Below, piece after piece: positions 1 to 5,890 of a stretch of DNA of 6,354 nt. The position numbers and the translations under genes were made by a program. The stretch spans positions 1 to 6,354 of the forward strand of contig CALNBT010000224.1 of the NCBI GenBank assembly GCA_937874345.1, read 5' to 3'. This DNA is from an uncultured Prevotella sp. (GTDB lineage: Bacteria > Bacteroidota > Bacteroidia > Bacteroidales > Bacteroidaceae). The notes under the pieces were generated by a model, which saw only the letters and a list, made by a program, of their open reading frames with translations, was not told the DNA's origin and ran no database searches. Numbering within the stretch: the stretch's first letter is position 1; the number at the start of each line of letters is the position of its first letter.

Positions 1-49
1 CTCTCCTTGGCGATCATTCATTTACAGAATCTTGATATGGATCTGAGAC

Positions 50-106
50 ATAAAAAACAGGCTATTCGTTACAGTAAGCACATTTGCTTGCAACGTATAG
101 CCTGTT
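50..106 (-). terminator. Intrinsic terminator of the acidic-tailed protein gene
   Basis: Positions 56-65 pair with 97-106 over 10 bp. After one mismatch, 67-70 pair with 92-95 over 4 bp. An inner stem of 5 bp (76-80 with 85-89) closes on a 4-base loop, with a 3-base bulge at 71-73. Read on the minus strand, the stem runs straight into six T residues (57 to 52), which is the layout of a Rho-independent terminator. It begins about 25 bases past the minus-strand stop codon. On the plus strand the stem is followed by a mixed G/T sequence, so any activity in that direction should be weak. The orientation is inferred from the T-tract. Confidence 0.8.
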
Positions 107-130
107 GGTTGTATTGGTGAAAAATGCCAA

Positions 131-949
131 TTAATAGTCTTCATCTGGATCAGTGACATCTTCCGATTCCAAGTTCAAGTCTTCAGTATCAGTATCAAAT
201 GTTGTTCGATAGCTCTCCTCGGTTAGCTTGTCCTCATCGAAGGTGTCATCTTCGTCCTTATCCTCATCGGTGTCAACCAAATCGGTCAATTCTTCATCAT
301 CATCTTCTTCTTCACCTTCTTCCAACTCATCTATCAGATGTTTGGGTTGCTCTTCGATTTTGACTTTTGGCTTTTCGGGTTCTGGTTTAGCCTTAGCGAA
401 AATAGCTTCAATCCACAATCCTTTGGCAATTTCCAGTACTTCAAACCCGTCGCTGACTTTCTTTTCGTACATGCCGCCTGGGTTATGTAAACGGTTCTGG
501 GGAAGTGTGGTTGTACTGATGTCGAATCCAGACTCAATAATGTCTCTAATGCTCTGTGAAAGAGAATCCCAGCCTCCACCGAAGTTTCTGTCGATAACTT
601 CTAACAGCTTGCTAGCCGAAATATGCCTGATGTTCTCGTAAGTCAAATCGGTAACCCGCATGATAGCTCGCTTTTTGATTGCCCATTTGTTCTTAGAGAT
701 CGTGTTCATTTTGATTGAGGAAACCTTAAAGCCTCTATCTTCATATTTCTTGATGATCTCAGGTTTATCGATTTTGATTTCTTCCATCTCAAAGGCACTT
801 CTCATGATTGCTAGGTAGTGCTGAAGATTATCTTTGAGGTCTGCATCTTTTTCTGTTGCGTCTATAAGCCTGAATACATCGTTTTCTTGAATGTCCCAAA
901 CATTGCTTTTAGTCAATGTTTTGAGAGACATAACGTTCAAATCCTTCAT
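131..949 (-). CDS. Hypothetical protein with long acidic C-terminal tail
   Basis: I do not recognise a named family. With the ATG at 949 the protein has 272 residues. Residues 1 to about 186 look folded: mixed helix/strand sequence with a basic patch near 86-98 (KNKWAIKKRAIMR), a Gly/Trp turn at 124-127 (GGGW) and a segment near 147-160 ending in NPGGM. A Lys/Pro/Glu linker (about 187-203) leads to an acidic tail (207-272) in which I count 37 Asp/Glu in 66 residues and only 3 Lys/Arg. There is no signal peptide or membrane segment, so it is probably cytoplasmic. An in-frame TTG at 979 would add ten residues, but it lies inside the candidate promoter, so I prefer ATG 949; ATG 931 is also possible. 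The gene is monocistronic within the window, divergent from rarA and closed by its own terminator. Basic patch plus acidic tail would suit a nucleic-acid-associated or chaperone-like protein, but that is speculation. Confidence 0.85.
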   Translation of the reverse strand: MKDLNVMSLKTLTKSNVWDIQENDVFRLIDATEKDADLKDNLQHYLAIMRSAFEMEEIKIDKPEIIKKYEDRGFKVSSIKMNTISKNKWAIKKRAIMRVTDLTYENIRHISASKLLEVIDRNFGGGWDSLSQSIRDIIESGFDISTTTLPQNRLHNPGGMYEKKVSDGFEVLEIAKGLWIEAIFAKAKPEPEKPKVKIEEQPKHLIDELEEGEEEDDDEELTDLVDTDEDKDEDDTFDEDKLTEESYRTTFDTDTEDLNLESEDVTDPDEDY

Positions 950-976
950 AAAAATTATTTTGCGTTTGTTATTATC

Positions 977-1009
977 CAAATGTCATTTCTAATACTTGAA
1001 ATTCTGAAA
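977..1009 (-). promoter_or_regulatory. Candidate promoter of the acidic-tailed protein gene
   Basis: On the minus strand, GACATTTG (984 to 977) matches the Bacteroidota -7 consensus TAnnTTTG at five of its six fixed positions. It is preceded, after 21 bases, by TTTC (1009 to 1006), close to the -33 TTTG box; consensus spacing is about 19-21. Transcription would begin near position 972, leaving an AT-rich leader of roughly 23 bases before ATG 949 with no Shine-Dalgarno motif, as is usual in this phylum. This placement argues against the in-frame TTG at 979, which would not be transcribed. It rests on motif matching only. Confidence 0.5.
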
Positions 1010-1085
1010 GAGAATCACAACCGTAGAGTGATTGAGGGGTATTGGCATAATGTATTAAGCCGTGGTATCTTTTGTCTCTTTATCT

Positions 1086-1139
1086 CGTTATGTTTATTAA
1101 CAACACATAACGCAGCATATTGGCCAAGGTCATATGACC
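1086..1139. other. Cluster of dyad symmetries in the divergent intergenic region
   Basis: Three symmetric elements lie within 54 bases: CGTTATGT (1086-1093) paired with ACATAACG (1105-1112) across an 11-base spacer, the palindrome TTGGCCAA (1120-1127), and immediately after it the perfect 12-bp palindrome GGTCATATGACC (1128-1139). They sit between two divergent candidate promoters, about 130 bp from the right-hand one, where a regulator could bind. No T-tract follows on either strand, so none is an obvious terminator. A single 12-bp palindrome is expected about once or twice by chance in a window this long, so only the clustering and position are suggestive. The rest of 1010-1270 is AT-rich and shows no convincing gene. 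Confidence 0.3.
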
Positions 1140-1270
1140 CAGAATCCCTTTCTATCTGTGCGGCTGCAAAAATAAACACTAAATTTATATTGAACAAGTT
1201 TTTTGCGATATTAATTTTAGCGTTCATGCAAAAAAAGAAATGCGAAAATAGATTTTATATAAAGTTTTGC

Positions 1271-1278
1271 TATCTTTG
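1271..1278 (+). promoter_or_regulatory. Candidate -7 promoter box for rarA
   Basis: TATCTTTG matches the Bacteroidota TAnnTTTG -7 consensus exactly. No good TTTG -33 box occurs 19-21 bases upstream; that stretch is simply A-rich (near 1245-1251). Transcription would begin near 1284, giving a leader of about 77 bases to the preferred rarA start at 1361, or about 20 bases to the alternative ATG at 1304. No other promoter is evident before the downstream dehydrogenase gene, so this one probably drives both. Confidence 0.5.
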
Positions 1279-1360
1279 TATAAAAGGAATAGGCGGGGAA
1301 TGAATGTCTTTCATATTGAATTGCATCACTTCGCCTTCTGTTTTACTTGATAAATTGACA

Positions 1361-2644
1361 ATGAGTGAACCTTTGGCAGAAAGAATGCGTCCAAGGACGT
1401 TTGATGATTATGTCGGTCAGCAACATCTGGTGGGCAAAGATGCCGTTTTACGCAAGATGGTTGAAGCCGGTCATCTGTCTTCGTGTATTCTCTGGGGACC
1501 GCCGGGTGTTGGCAAAACAACCTTGGCTCAGATTATTGCCAATCAACTTGAAACCCCTTTCTATACTTTAAGTGCTGTTACAAGCGGCGTCAAGGATGTT
1601 AGGGAGGTGATTGATCGAGCCAAGAACAATCGTTTTTTCGCTTCTTCATCTCCTATATTGTTTATTGACGAGATTCACCGATTTAGTAAGTCTCAGCAAG
1701 ATTCTTTGTTGGGGGCCGTTGAAAAGGGTATTGTTACACTGATTGGAGCAACCACTGAGAATCCCTCCTTTGAAGTTATCAGGCCACTTTTGTCTCGGTG
1801 TCAGTTGTATGTTCTTAAATCACTGGAAAAGGAAGATTTGCTCATGCTCCTTCATCGGGCCATTGCCGAAGACCTTGAAATGAAGAAACATGCTATCATT
1901 TTGGAGGATACAGGCGCCCTTTTGCGATACAGTGGTGGGGATGCGCGCAAATTGTTGAATATCCTTGAACTCGTGGTTAGTACAGCCGACACAGAAAATA
2001 TCGTGATTTCAGATCAATTGGTTGAGATGAGACTGCAGCAAAATCCGTTGGCTTATGATAAGGATGGCGAAATGCACTATGACATCATCTCTGCATTTAT
2101 CAAGAGTATTCGTGGAAGCGACCCTGATGCAGCCTTGTATTGGATGGCACGCATGATAGAAGGTGGAGAGGATCCCAAGTTCATTGCTCGAAGGTTGGTT
2201 ATCAGTGCTGCCGAGGATATAGGACTTGCCAACCCCAATGCTTTACTCTTGGCGAATGCAGCGTTCGACGCTGTTTCGAAAATCGGATGGCCAGAAGGCC
2301 GTATACCATTGGCAGAGCTTGCGGTTTATCTGGCAACAAGTCCCAAGAGTAATTCGGCCTATCTAGGAATTGATGATGCATTGGCTTTGGTTCGTCAGAC
2401 GGGAAATCTGCCAGTGCCTTTACCTTTGCGCAATGCTCCGACAAAATTGATGAAAGATTTGGGCTACCATGATGGTTACCAATACAGTCATGATTTCCCA
2501 GGTCATTTTGTCAAACAACAATATATGCCAGATCAGCTGACTGATGGTCGTATTTGGCACGCTCAGCACAATCCGGCTGAAGAAAAATTGTATCAATGGA
2601 TGATTCAATGCTGGGGACAGCGATTTGAAGATCCTACAGAATAA
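1361..2644 (+). CDS. rarA: Replication-associated recombination protein A (AAA+ ATPase RarA/MgsA)
   Basis: RarA (MgsA; eukaryotic WRNIP1/Mgs1 family) is a cytoplasmic clamp-loader-like ATPase that acts at stalled forks and on single-stranded DNA ends. From ATG 1361 the protein has 427 residues, a normal family length. Visible motifs: the family opening PLAERMRPRTF (4-14), Walker A GPPGVGKTT (46-54), Walker B ILFIDEIHR (99-107), sensor 1 GATTENPSF (129-137), the arginine-finger segment SRC (145-147) and sensor 2 GGDARKLLN (192-200). The C-terminal MgsA region follows, with conserved stretches such as AFIKSIRGSDPDAA and GWPEGRIPLAE. All ATPase residues are present. An in-frame ATG at 1304 would add 19 residues that do not resemble the family; I chose 1361 because homologues, as I recall them, start just before PLAER. 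The 1304 start lies closer to the promoter and cannot be excluded. The dehydrogenase gene follows after 23 bases, probably on the same transcript. Confidence 0.95.
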   Translation: MSEPLAERMRPRTFDDYVGQQHLVGKDAVLRKMVEAGHLSSCILWGPPGVGKTTLAQIIANQLETPFYTLSAVTSGVKDVREVIDRAKNNRFFASSSPILFIDEIHRFSKSQQDSLLGAVEKGIVTLIGATTENPSFEVIRPLLSRCQLYVLKSLEKEDLLMLLHRAIAEDLEMKKHAIILEDTGALLRYSGGDARKLLNILELVVSTADTENIVISDQLVEMRLQQNPLAYDKDGEMHYDIISAFIKSIRGSDPDAALYWMARMIEGGEDPKFIARRLVISAAEDIGLANPNALLLANAAFDAVSKIGWPEGRIPLAELAVYLATSPKSNSAYLGIDDALALVRQTGNLPVPLPLRNAPTKLMKDLGYHDGYQYSHDFPGHFVKQQYMPDQLTDGRIWHAQHNPAEEKLYQWMIQCWGQRFEDPTE

Positions 2645-2667
2645 AAAAGAAAGTAAACGTGTGACAG

Positions 2668-3651
2668 ATGGAAACAAAATTAAACAATCATCAGATTAAG
2701 ATCGTCGTATTGGATGGAAAAACCACCAATCCGGGTGACTTGTCATGGGACCGCTTGAAGGAATTAGGACAAGTAACGGTCTATGACCATACTACTCCTG
2801 ACCAAGTATTAGAAAGGGTTGCTGATGCTCAGGTAGTTCTGCTGAACAAGACGCCTTTTGGTGCAGACAAAATAGCTCAGTTACCTCAACTAAAGTATAT
2901 CGGTGTGTTAGCAACGGGATACAATACCGTCAACCTGGAAGCCGCAAAGCGACAAGGAATAGTCGTATGCAACGTGCCTGCCTACAGTACCTTTAGTGTG
3001 GCACAGATGGCTTTTGCTATTATCTTTGCCATTGTAAACAGAGTAGAACATTATGCTGAAGAGACGCGAAGGGGCAGATGGAGTGAGAGCAACGACTTCT
3101 GTTTCTGGGATACACCATTGTCTGAGTTGGCTGGAAAAACCATGGGTATCGTGGGATTGGGAAATATCGGTAGCAAAGTAGCTTGTATCGCTCGCGATTT
3201 TGGTATGGAAGTTTATGCATATACCAGCAAGAATTCGGTCGATTTACCAGTCGGCATTCAAAAGACAACGCTAAAAGGGCTTTTTTCAGTCAGTGATATA
3301 TTGTCTTTACATTGTCCTCTGAACGATCAAACCCGTGGGATGATCAATGAAGAAAGCTTGAAACTCATGAAGAAGGGCTCAATCTTGATAAATACTGCGA
3401 GAGGTCCATTAGTTGACGAACAGGCGGTTGCAGATGCGTTGGCCGACGGTCATTTGAAAGCTTATGGAGCGGATGTAATGAGCAAGGAACCGCCTAAAAA
3501 GGATAATCCGCTGTTTGAACAACCCAATGCCTTCATTACCCCGCATATTGCATGGGCTACGAAAGAAGCCCGTACACGTCTGTTAGATACGGCTATAGAA
3601 AATGTAAAAGCCTTTATCAACGGCATGCCACAGAATGTTGTCTCAAAATAA
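2668..3651 (+). CDS. D-2-hydroxyacid dehydrogenase, glycerate dehydrogenase/hydroxypyruvate reductase type
   Basis: This NAD(P)-dependent oxidoreductase of 327 residues probably interconverts hydroxypyruvate and D-glycerate (HprA-like), possibly also reducing glyoxylate; the substrate is inferred from overall resemblance. The N-terminal part of the substrate domain runs from residue 9 and includes YIGVLATGYNTVNLEAA. The nucleotide-binding domain begins at about 150 with the GxGxxG loop GLGNIG (163-168). The catalytic triad of the family is intact: Arg245 in NTARGPLVDE, Glu274 in KEPP and His293 in TPHIAW. The C-terminal helix returns to the substrate domain and the protein ends without an ACT or other regulatory domain, so it is not a long-form SerA phosphoglycerate dehydrogenase. 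The position that usually carries Asp in NAD-specific members holds Thr-Ser-Lys (186-188), which may allow NADPH. The ATG lies 23 bases after rarA with no terminator or promoter between them. The strong terminator downstream ends the unit. Confidence 0.93.
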   Translation: METKLNNHQIKIVVLDGKTTNPGDLSWDRLKELGQVTVYDHTTPDQVLERVADAQVVLLNKTPFGADKIAQLPQLKYIGVLATGYNTVNLEAAKRQGIVVCNVPAYSTFSVAQMAFAIIFAIVNRVEHYAEETRRGRWSESNDFCFWDTPLSELAGKTMGIVGLGNIGSKVACIARDFGMEVYAYTSKNSVDLPVGIQKTTLKGLFSVSDILSLHCPLNDQTRGMINEESLKLMKKGSILINTARGPLVDEQAVADALADGHLKAYGADVMSKEPPKKDNPLFEQPNAFITPHIAWATKEARTRLLDTAIENVKAFINGMPQNVVSK

Positions 3652-3730
3652 TATTTTGTTCGTGACTATAGTTGCTAAAAGTGCGGCGTAAAAATGAATT
3701 AAAATAAACAGTAAACATTTTTAGGAATAG

Positions 3731-3785
3731 AAAGGATCTTGAAGTTGAACATCATCAGGATCCTTTTTATTTTGGCTTTTTTTTT
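3731..3785 (+). terminator. Intrinsic terminator of the rarA-dehydrogenase unit
   Basis: AAAGGATC (3731-3738) pairs perfectly with GATCCTTT (3759-3766). The stem extends inward through 3739-3742 with 3755-3758, including one G-U pair, to 12 bp with a 12-base loop. A T-rich tail follows (TTTTTATTTT, then a second T run at 3777-3785). It begins about 80 bases past the dehydrogenase stop. A weaker AT-only inverted repeat (3689-3696 with 3716-3723) precedes it. This separates the unit from fhs. Confidence 0.88.
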
Positions 3786-3827
3786 CTTACTATTGTACCT
3801 TCTCCCATAGAAATATAGGATAGTTGC

Positions 3828-3875
3828 CTACACCTTGGCATTGTTTAATGTAACAATAACCAAGATAAAAGGTAG
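3828..3875. other. Imperfect 16-bp hairpin between terminator and fhs promoter
   Basis: CTTGG (3834-3838) pairs with CCAAG (3860-3864), and ATTGTT (3840-3845) with AACAAT (3852-3857), around a 6-base loop. An outer stem pairs 3828-3831 and 3833 with 3871-3875, leaving a six-base A-rich bulge at 3865-3870. No U-tract follows on either strand, so it does not look like a terminator. It lies about 40 bases upstream of the fhs -7 box. It could be an operator, part of a small RNA or longer leader, or chance. The surrounding 3786-3913 contains no convincing ORF. Confidence 0.35.
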
Positions 3876-3913
3876 TATTCTATCGTCTTGAAGCATAATT
3901 GCATTTAATTTAT

Positions 3914-3921
3914 TATATTTG
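3914..3921 (+). promoter_or_regulatory. Candidate -7 promoter box for fhs
   Basis: TATATTTG is an exact match to the Bacteroidota TAnnTTTG -7 consensus, 50 bases before the fhs ATG. The upstream partner is poor: the nearest TTG (3888-3890) is 23 bases away rather than 19-21. The predicted transcription start is near 3926, giving a leader of about 45 AT-rich bases. The strong terminator upstream makes a separate promoter for fhs necessary, which supports this call. Confidence 0.55.
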
Positions 3922-3930
3922 AATTTGAAA

Positions 3931-3975
3931 ATGATGAATGACTCATTTCTTCTAATATTATTGAACTGGATATGA
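3931..3975 (+). other. Possible 14-codon upstream ORF overlapping the fhs start
   Basis: An ATG at 3931 opens a frame reading MMNDSFLLILLNWI, with its TGA at 3973-3975 overlapping the fhs ATG (3972-3974) as ATGA. It begins only a few bases after the predicted transcription start, so it would be nearly leaderless. Such an arrangement could couple translation to fhs. An ORF this short arises easily by chance and no ribosome-binding site is visible, so this is a candidate only. Confidence 0.2.
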
Positions 3976-5639
3976 AAACAGATTTTGAAATCGCTCATGA
4001 AGCAAGTTTGGAACCAATAGAGCGTGTTGGAGATAAGGTTGGGATTCCGACCGATCAGTTGGAACTGTATGGAAAATATATGGCAAAGGTTCCATATACC
4101 TTGATTGATGAGGAGAAGGTAAAACAATCCAATCTTATTCTGGTTACTTCAATTACACCCACGATAGCTGGTAACGGAAAGACAACGATGAGTATTGGAT
4201 TGGCGCTGGGATTAAATAAGATAGGAAAGAATGCCATCGTGGCCTTGAGAGAACCTTCATTGGGGCCCTGTTTCGGCATGAAAGGTGGTGCTGCTGGCGG
4301 AGGTTATGCACAAGTACTGCCGATGGAAAAAATAAACCTGCACTTGACAGGCGATTTTCATGCCATTACATCAGCCAATAACGTGATTTCGGCTTTGTTG
4401 GATAACTATCTTTATCAACGCCAGGAGGAAGGATTGGCCATGAAAGAAATCTTGTGGAAGCGTGTCCTTGATGTGAATGATCGCAGCTTGCGTTACATCG
4501 TGACCGGACTGGGTGGATATTCCAATGGGGTGACATCTGAAAGTGGATTTGATATTACCCCTGCCTCAGAAATCATGGCTATACTTTGTCTGGCAAAAGA
4601 TGAAGCTGACCTGAGAAGGAGAATTGACAATATTCTCTTGGGCATTACGGCTGATGGCAGAGCCTTAAAGGTGAGTGACTTGGGAATCGGTGGTTCTATC
4701 AATGCTATCCTGCATGATGCGATCCATCCAAATTTGGTGCAGACAACAGAGAACACACCGGCATTTATTCATGGTGGACCATTTGCAAATATCGCTCATG
4801 GCTGTAATAGTATTATGGCGACTAAAATGGCCATGACCTTTGGTGATTATGTTGTAACTGAAGCTGGTTTTGGTGCTGATTTGGGAGCTGAGAAGTTTTT
4901 TGACATCAAGTGTCGTCAGGCTGGTCTTTCACCAAAGCTGACAGTAATGGTAGTTACGACACTGGCATTGAAGATGCATGGTGGAGTTGATTGCGAACAA
5001 ATTAAAGAGCCCAATATGGAAGGATTGATGGCTGGCTTTGCGAATATGGATAAACATATTCACAATATGCAGCAATTTGGACAGACGGTTGTTATCTGCT
5101 TGAATAGATTCGATACAGATTCGGATGGCGAAATCCAATTGATTCGCAAGCATTGTGAGAGATTATCGGTAGGATTTGCCGTCAATAATGCATTTAAAGA
5201 AGGTGGTAAAGGCGCTGAAGAATTTGCACAGCTTGTCGTGACGACAATTGAGGAAAATCCATCAAAGGCTCTTAACTATTGCTATTCGGAAGGGGATTGT
5301 GTGGAAGATAAAATAACAAAGATTGCCAAGCAAATATATGGAGCGAAAAATGTAATATTTAAATCAGCCGCCAAAAGGAAGATCCGGCGTATTCGTGAAT
5401 TGAATATTGCCAATTTCCCTGTGTGTATTGCCAAAACACAGTATTCTTTTTCACAAGATCCCAAAGCCTATGGCATGCCGAGAGACTTTGATATCTCTAT
5501 CCGCGATTTGGTTATCAACACCGGTTCTGAAATGATTGTGGCCATTGCGGGCGAGATTATGCGGATGCCTGGACTTCCTAAAAGTCCTCAAGCAGAACGA
5601 ATCGATGTTGTTGATGGCGTGATCGTGGGGCTGTCTTAA
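3972..5639 (+). CDS. fhs: Formate-tetrahydrofolate ligase (10-formyl-THF synthetase)
   Basis: This enzyme catalyses formate + ATP + tetrahydrofolate to 10-formyl-THF, feeding formate into the cytoplasmic one-carbon pool for purines, formyl-Met and, through methylene-THF, serine or thymidylate. The 555 residues match the usual single-domain bacterial length. Visible features: P-loop TIAGNGKTT (64-72, Lys70), the segment ALREPSLGP (91-99) whose Arg93 should contact formyl phosphate, the first family signature GMKGGAAGGGY (102-112), PAFIHGGPFANIAHGCNS (263-280) and EAGFGADLGAEKF (297-309). The second signature reads VVTTLALKMHGG (327-338) and lacks the Arg found in the classical pattern. A folate-stacking Phe is kept at 380 (NRF), while the position that is Trp in the Moorella enzyme appears to be Phe408 (NAFKEGG). 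I believe these changes are typical of Bacteroidales versions and expect an active enzyme. ATG 3972 is the natural start, although there is no Shine-Dalgarno motif. The gene is monocistronic, with its own promoter upstream and a stable hairpin after its stop. Confidence 0.97.
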   Translation: MKTDFEIAHEASLEPIERVGDKVGIPTDQLELYGKYMAKVPYTLIDEEKVKQSNLILVTSITPTIAGNGKTTMSIGLALGLNKIGKNAIVALREPSLGPCFGMKGGAAGGGYAQVLPMEKINLHLTGDFHAITSANNVISALLDNYLYQRQEEGLAMKEILWKRVLDVNDRSLRYIVTGLGGYSNGVTSESGFDITPASEIMAILCLAKDEADLRRRIDNILLGITADGRALKVSDLGIGGSINAILHDAIHPNLVQTTENTPAFIHGGPFANIAHGCNSIMATKMAMTFGDYVVTEAGFGADLGAEKFFDIKCRQAGLSPKLTVMVVTTLALKMHGGVDCEQIKEPNMEGLMAGFANMDKHIHNMQQFGQTVVICLNRFDTDSDGEIQLIRKHCERLSVGFAVNNAFKEGGKGAEEFAQLVVTTIEENPSKALNYCYSEGDCVEDKITKIAKQIYGAKNVIFKSAAKRKIRRIRELNIANFPVCIAKTQYSFSQDPKAYGMPRDFDISIRDLVINTGSEMIVAIAGEIMRMPGLPKSPQAERIDVVDGVIVGLS

Positions 5640-5687
5640 ACTAAACGCAGCATGAACTGATTTGTTAACCGACTTTGGGTTGAGATT

Positions 5688-5733
5688 GGCACAGTGGATG
5701 TTTAGATACCCTCTCTTAAATGTCTACTGTGCC
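5688..5733 (+). terminator. 18-bp hairpin after fhs, a likely transcript 3' end
   Basis: Bases 5688-5705 pair without interruption with 5716-5733 around a 10-base loop. Fourteen pairs are Watson-Crick and four are G-U as plus-strand RNA (5696/5725, 5699/5722, 5700/5721, 5705/5716). On the minus strand those four become C-A mismatches, so the structure belongs to the fhs transcript. It starts 48 bases past the fhs stop. No U-tract follows, so it is not a textbook intrinsic terminator; it may act with Rho or protect the 3' end from exonucleases. Confidence 0.55.
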
Positions 5734-5890
5734 TTCGTGAGACGATAATCTGAAAGATGCGTGCAATTTGTATGCAAGCATAACAACAACTATATATATA
5801 GCCCTTCTGTTTGTTGGTGAATACCGTTTTACTCACCCCATAACCATTTGACCTGTAGGGGCTTACTCTTATTTTTTGTCAGATCTCGAC
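5734..5890. other. Non-coding spacer between convergent fhs and porin genes
   Basis: I see no gene here. Small stems occur: 5757-5765 with 5773-5781 (8 pairs, one mismatch), and 5816-5823 with 5830-5837 (7 pairs, one mismatch). CCCC (5836-5839) could pair with GGGG (5858-5861), followed by a T-rich stretch ending at 5878 that might end plus-strand transcripts weakly. A short TA run lies at about 5791-5800. I cannot identify a clear terminator for the minus-strand porin gene, whose stop is at 5891. Confidence 0.3.

Noticed and set aside
1..50. Possible 3' end of a plus-strand gene entering from the left
   Set aside because: Short open stretches exist in two plus frames, but they are too short to recognise or to distinguish from chance.
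228..641. Plus-strand ORF of 137 codons, very Ser-rich at its start
   Set aside because: It is the antisense of the GAT/GAA-rich acidic tail; poly-Ser is what such codons give on the opposite strand. It lies wholly inside the minus-strand gene.
1015..1227. Minus-strand ORF of 70 codons in the intergenic region
   Set aside because: It shows no family resemblance or domain, and it overlaps the promoter and palindrome cluster. It is best explained as a chance frame in AT-rich DNA.
1199..1236. Inverted repeat of a T-run plus GC with GC plus an A-run
   Set aside because: It is mostly homopolymer A/T pairing with a 21-base loop and no T-tract after the stem; expected by chance in AT-rich DNA.
818..1303. 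Plus-strand ORF of 161 codons running into the rarA region
   Set aside because: It is half antisense to the acidic-tailed gene and half AT-rich intergenic sequence. Its Cys/Phe/Ile-rich product has no recognisable domain, and it would span both divergent promoters.
3937..3947. AATGACTCATT dyad in the fhs leader
   Set aside because: The one-base centre cannot form an RNA hairpin, and a dyad this short is near chance. Its likeness to a eukaryotic bZIP site has no meaning here.
3786..3971. Tetrahydrofolate riboswitch upstream of fhs
   Set aside because: THF riboswitches precede folate genes in Firmicutes, but the stem seen here is a single imperfect hairpin with no multi-helix junction or recognisable conserved core, and it lies upstream of the predicted transcription start.
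3828..4127. Minus-strand ORF of 99 codons upstream of and overlapping fhs
   Set aside because: It is partly the shadow of the fhs 5' coding region and partly intergenic, covering the hairpin and promoter. Its composition is that of random AT-rich sequence.
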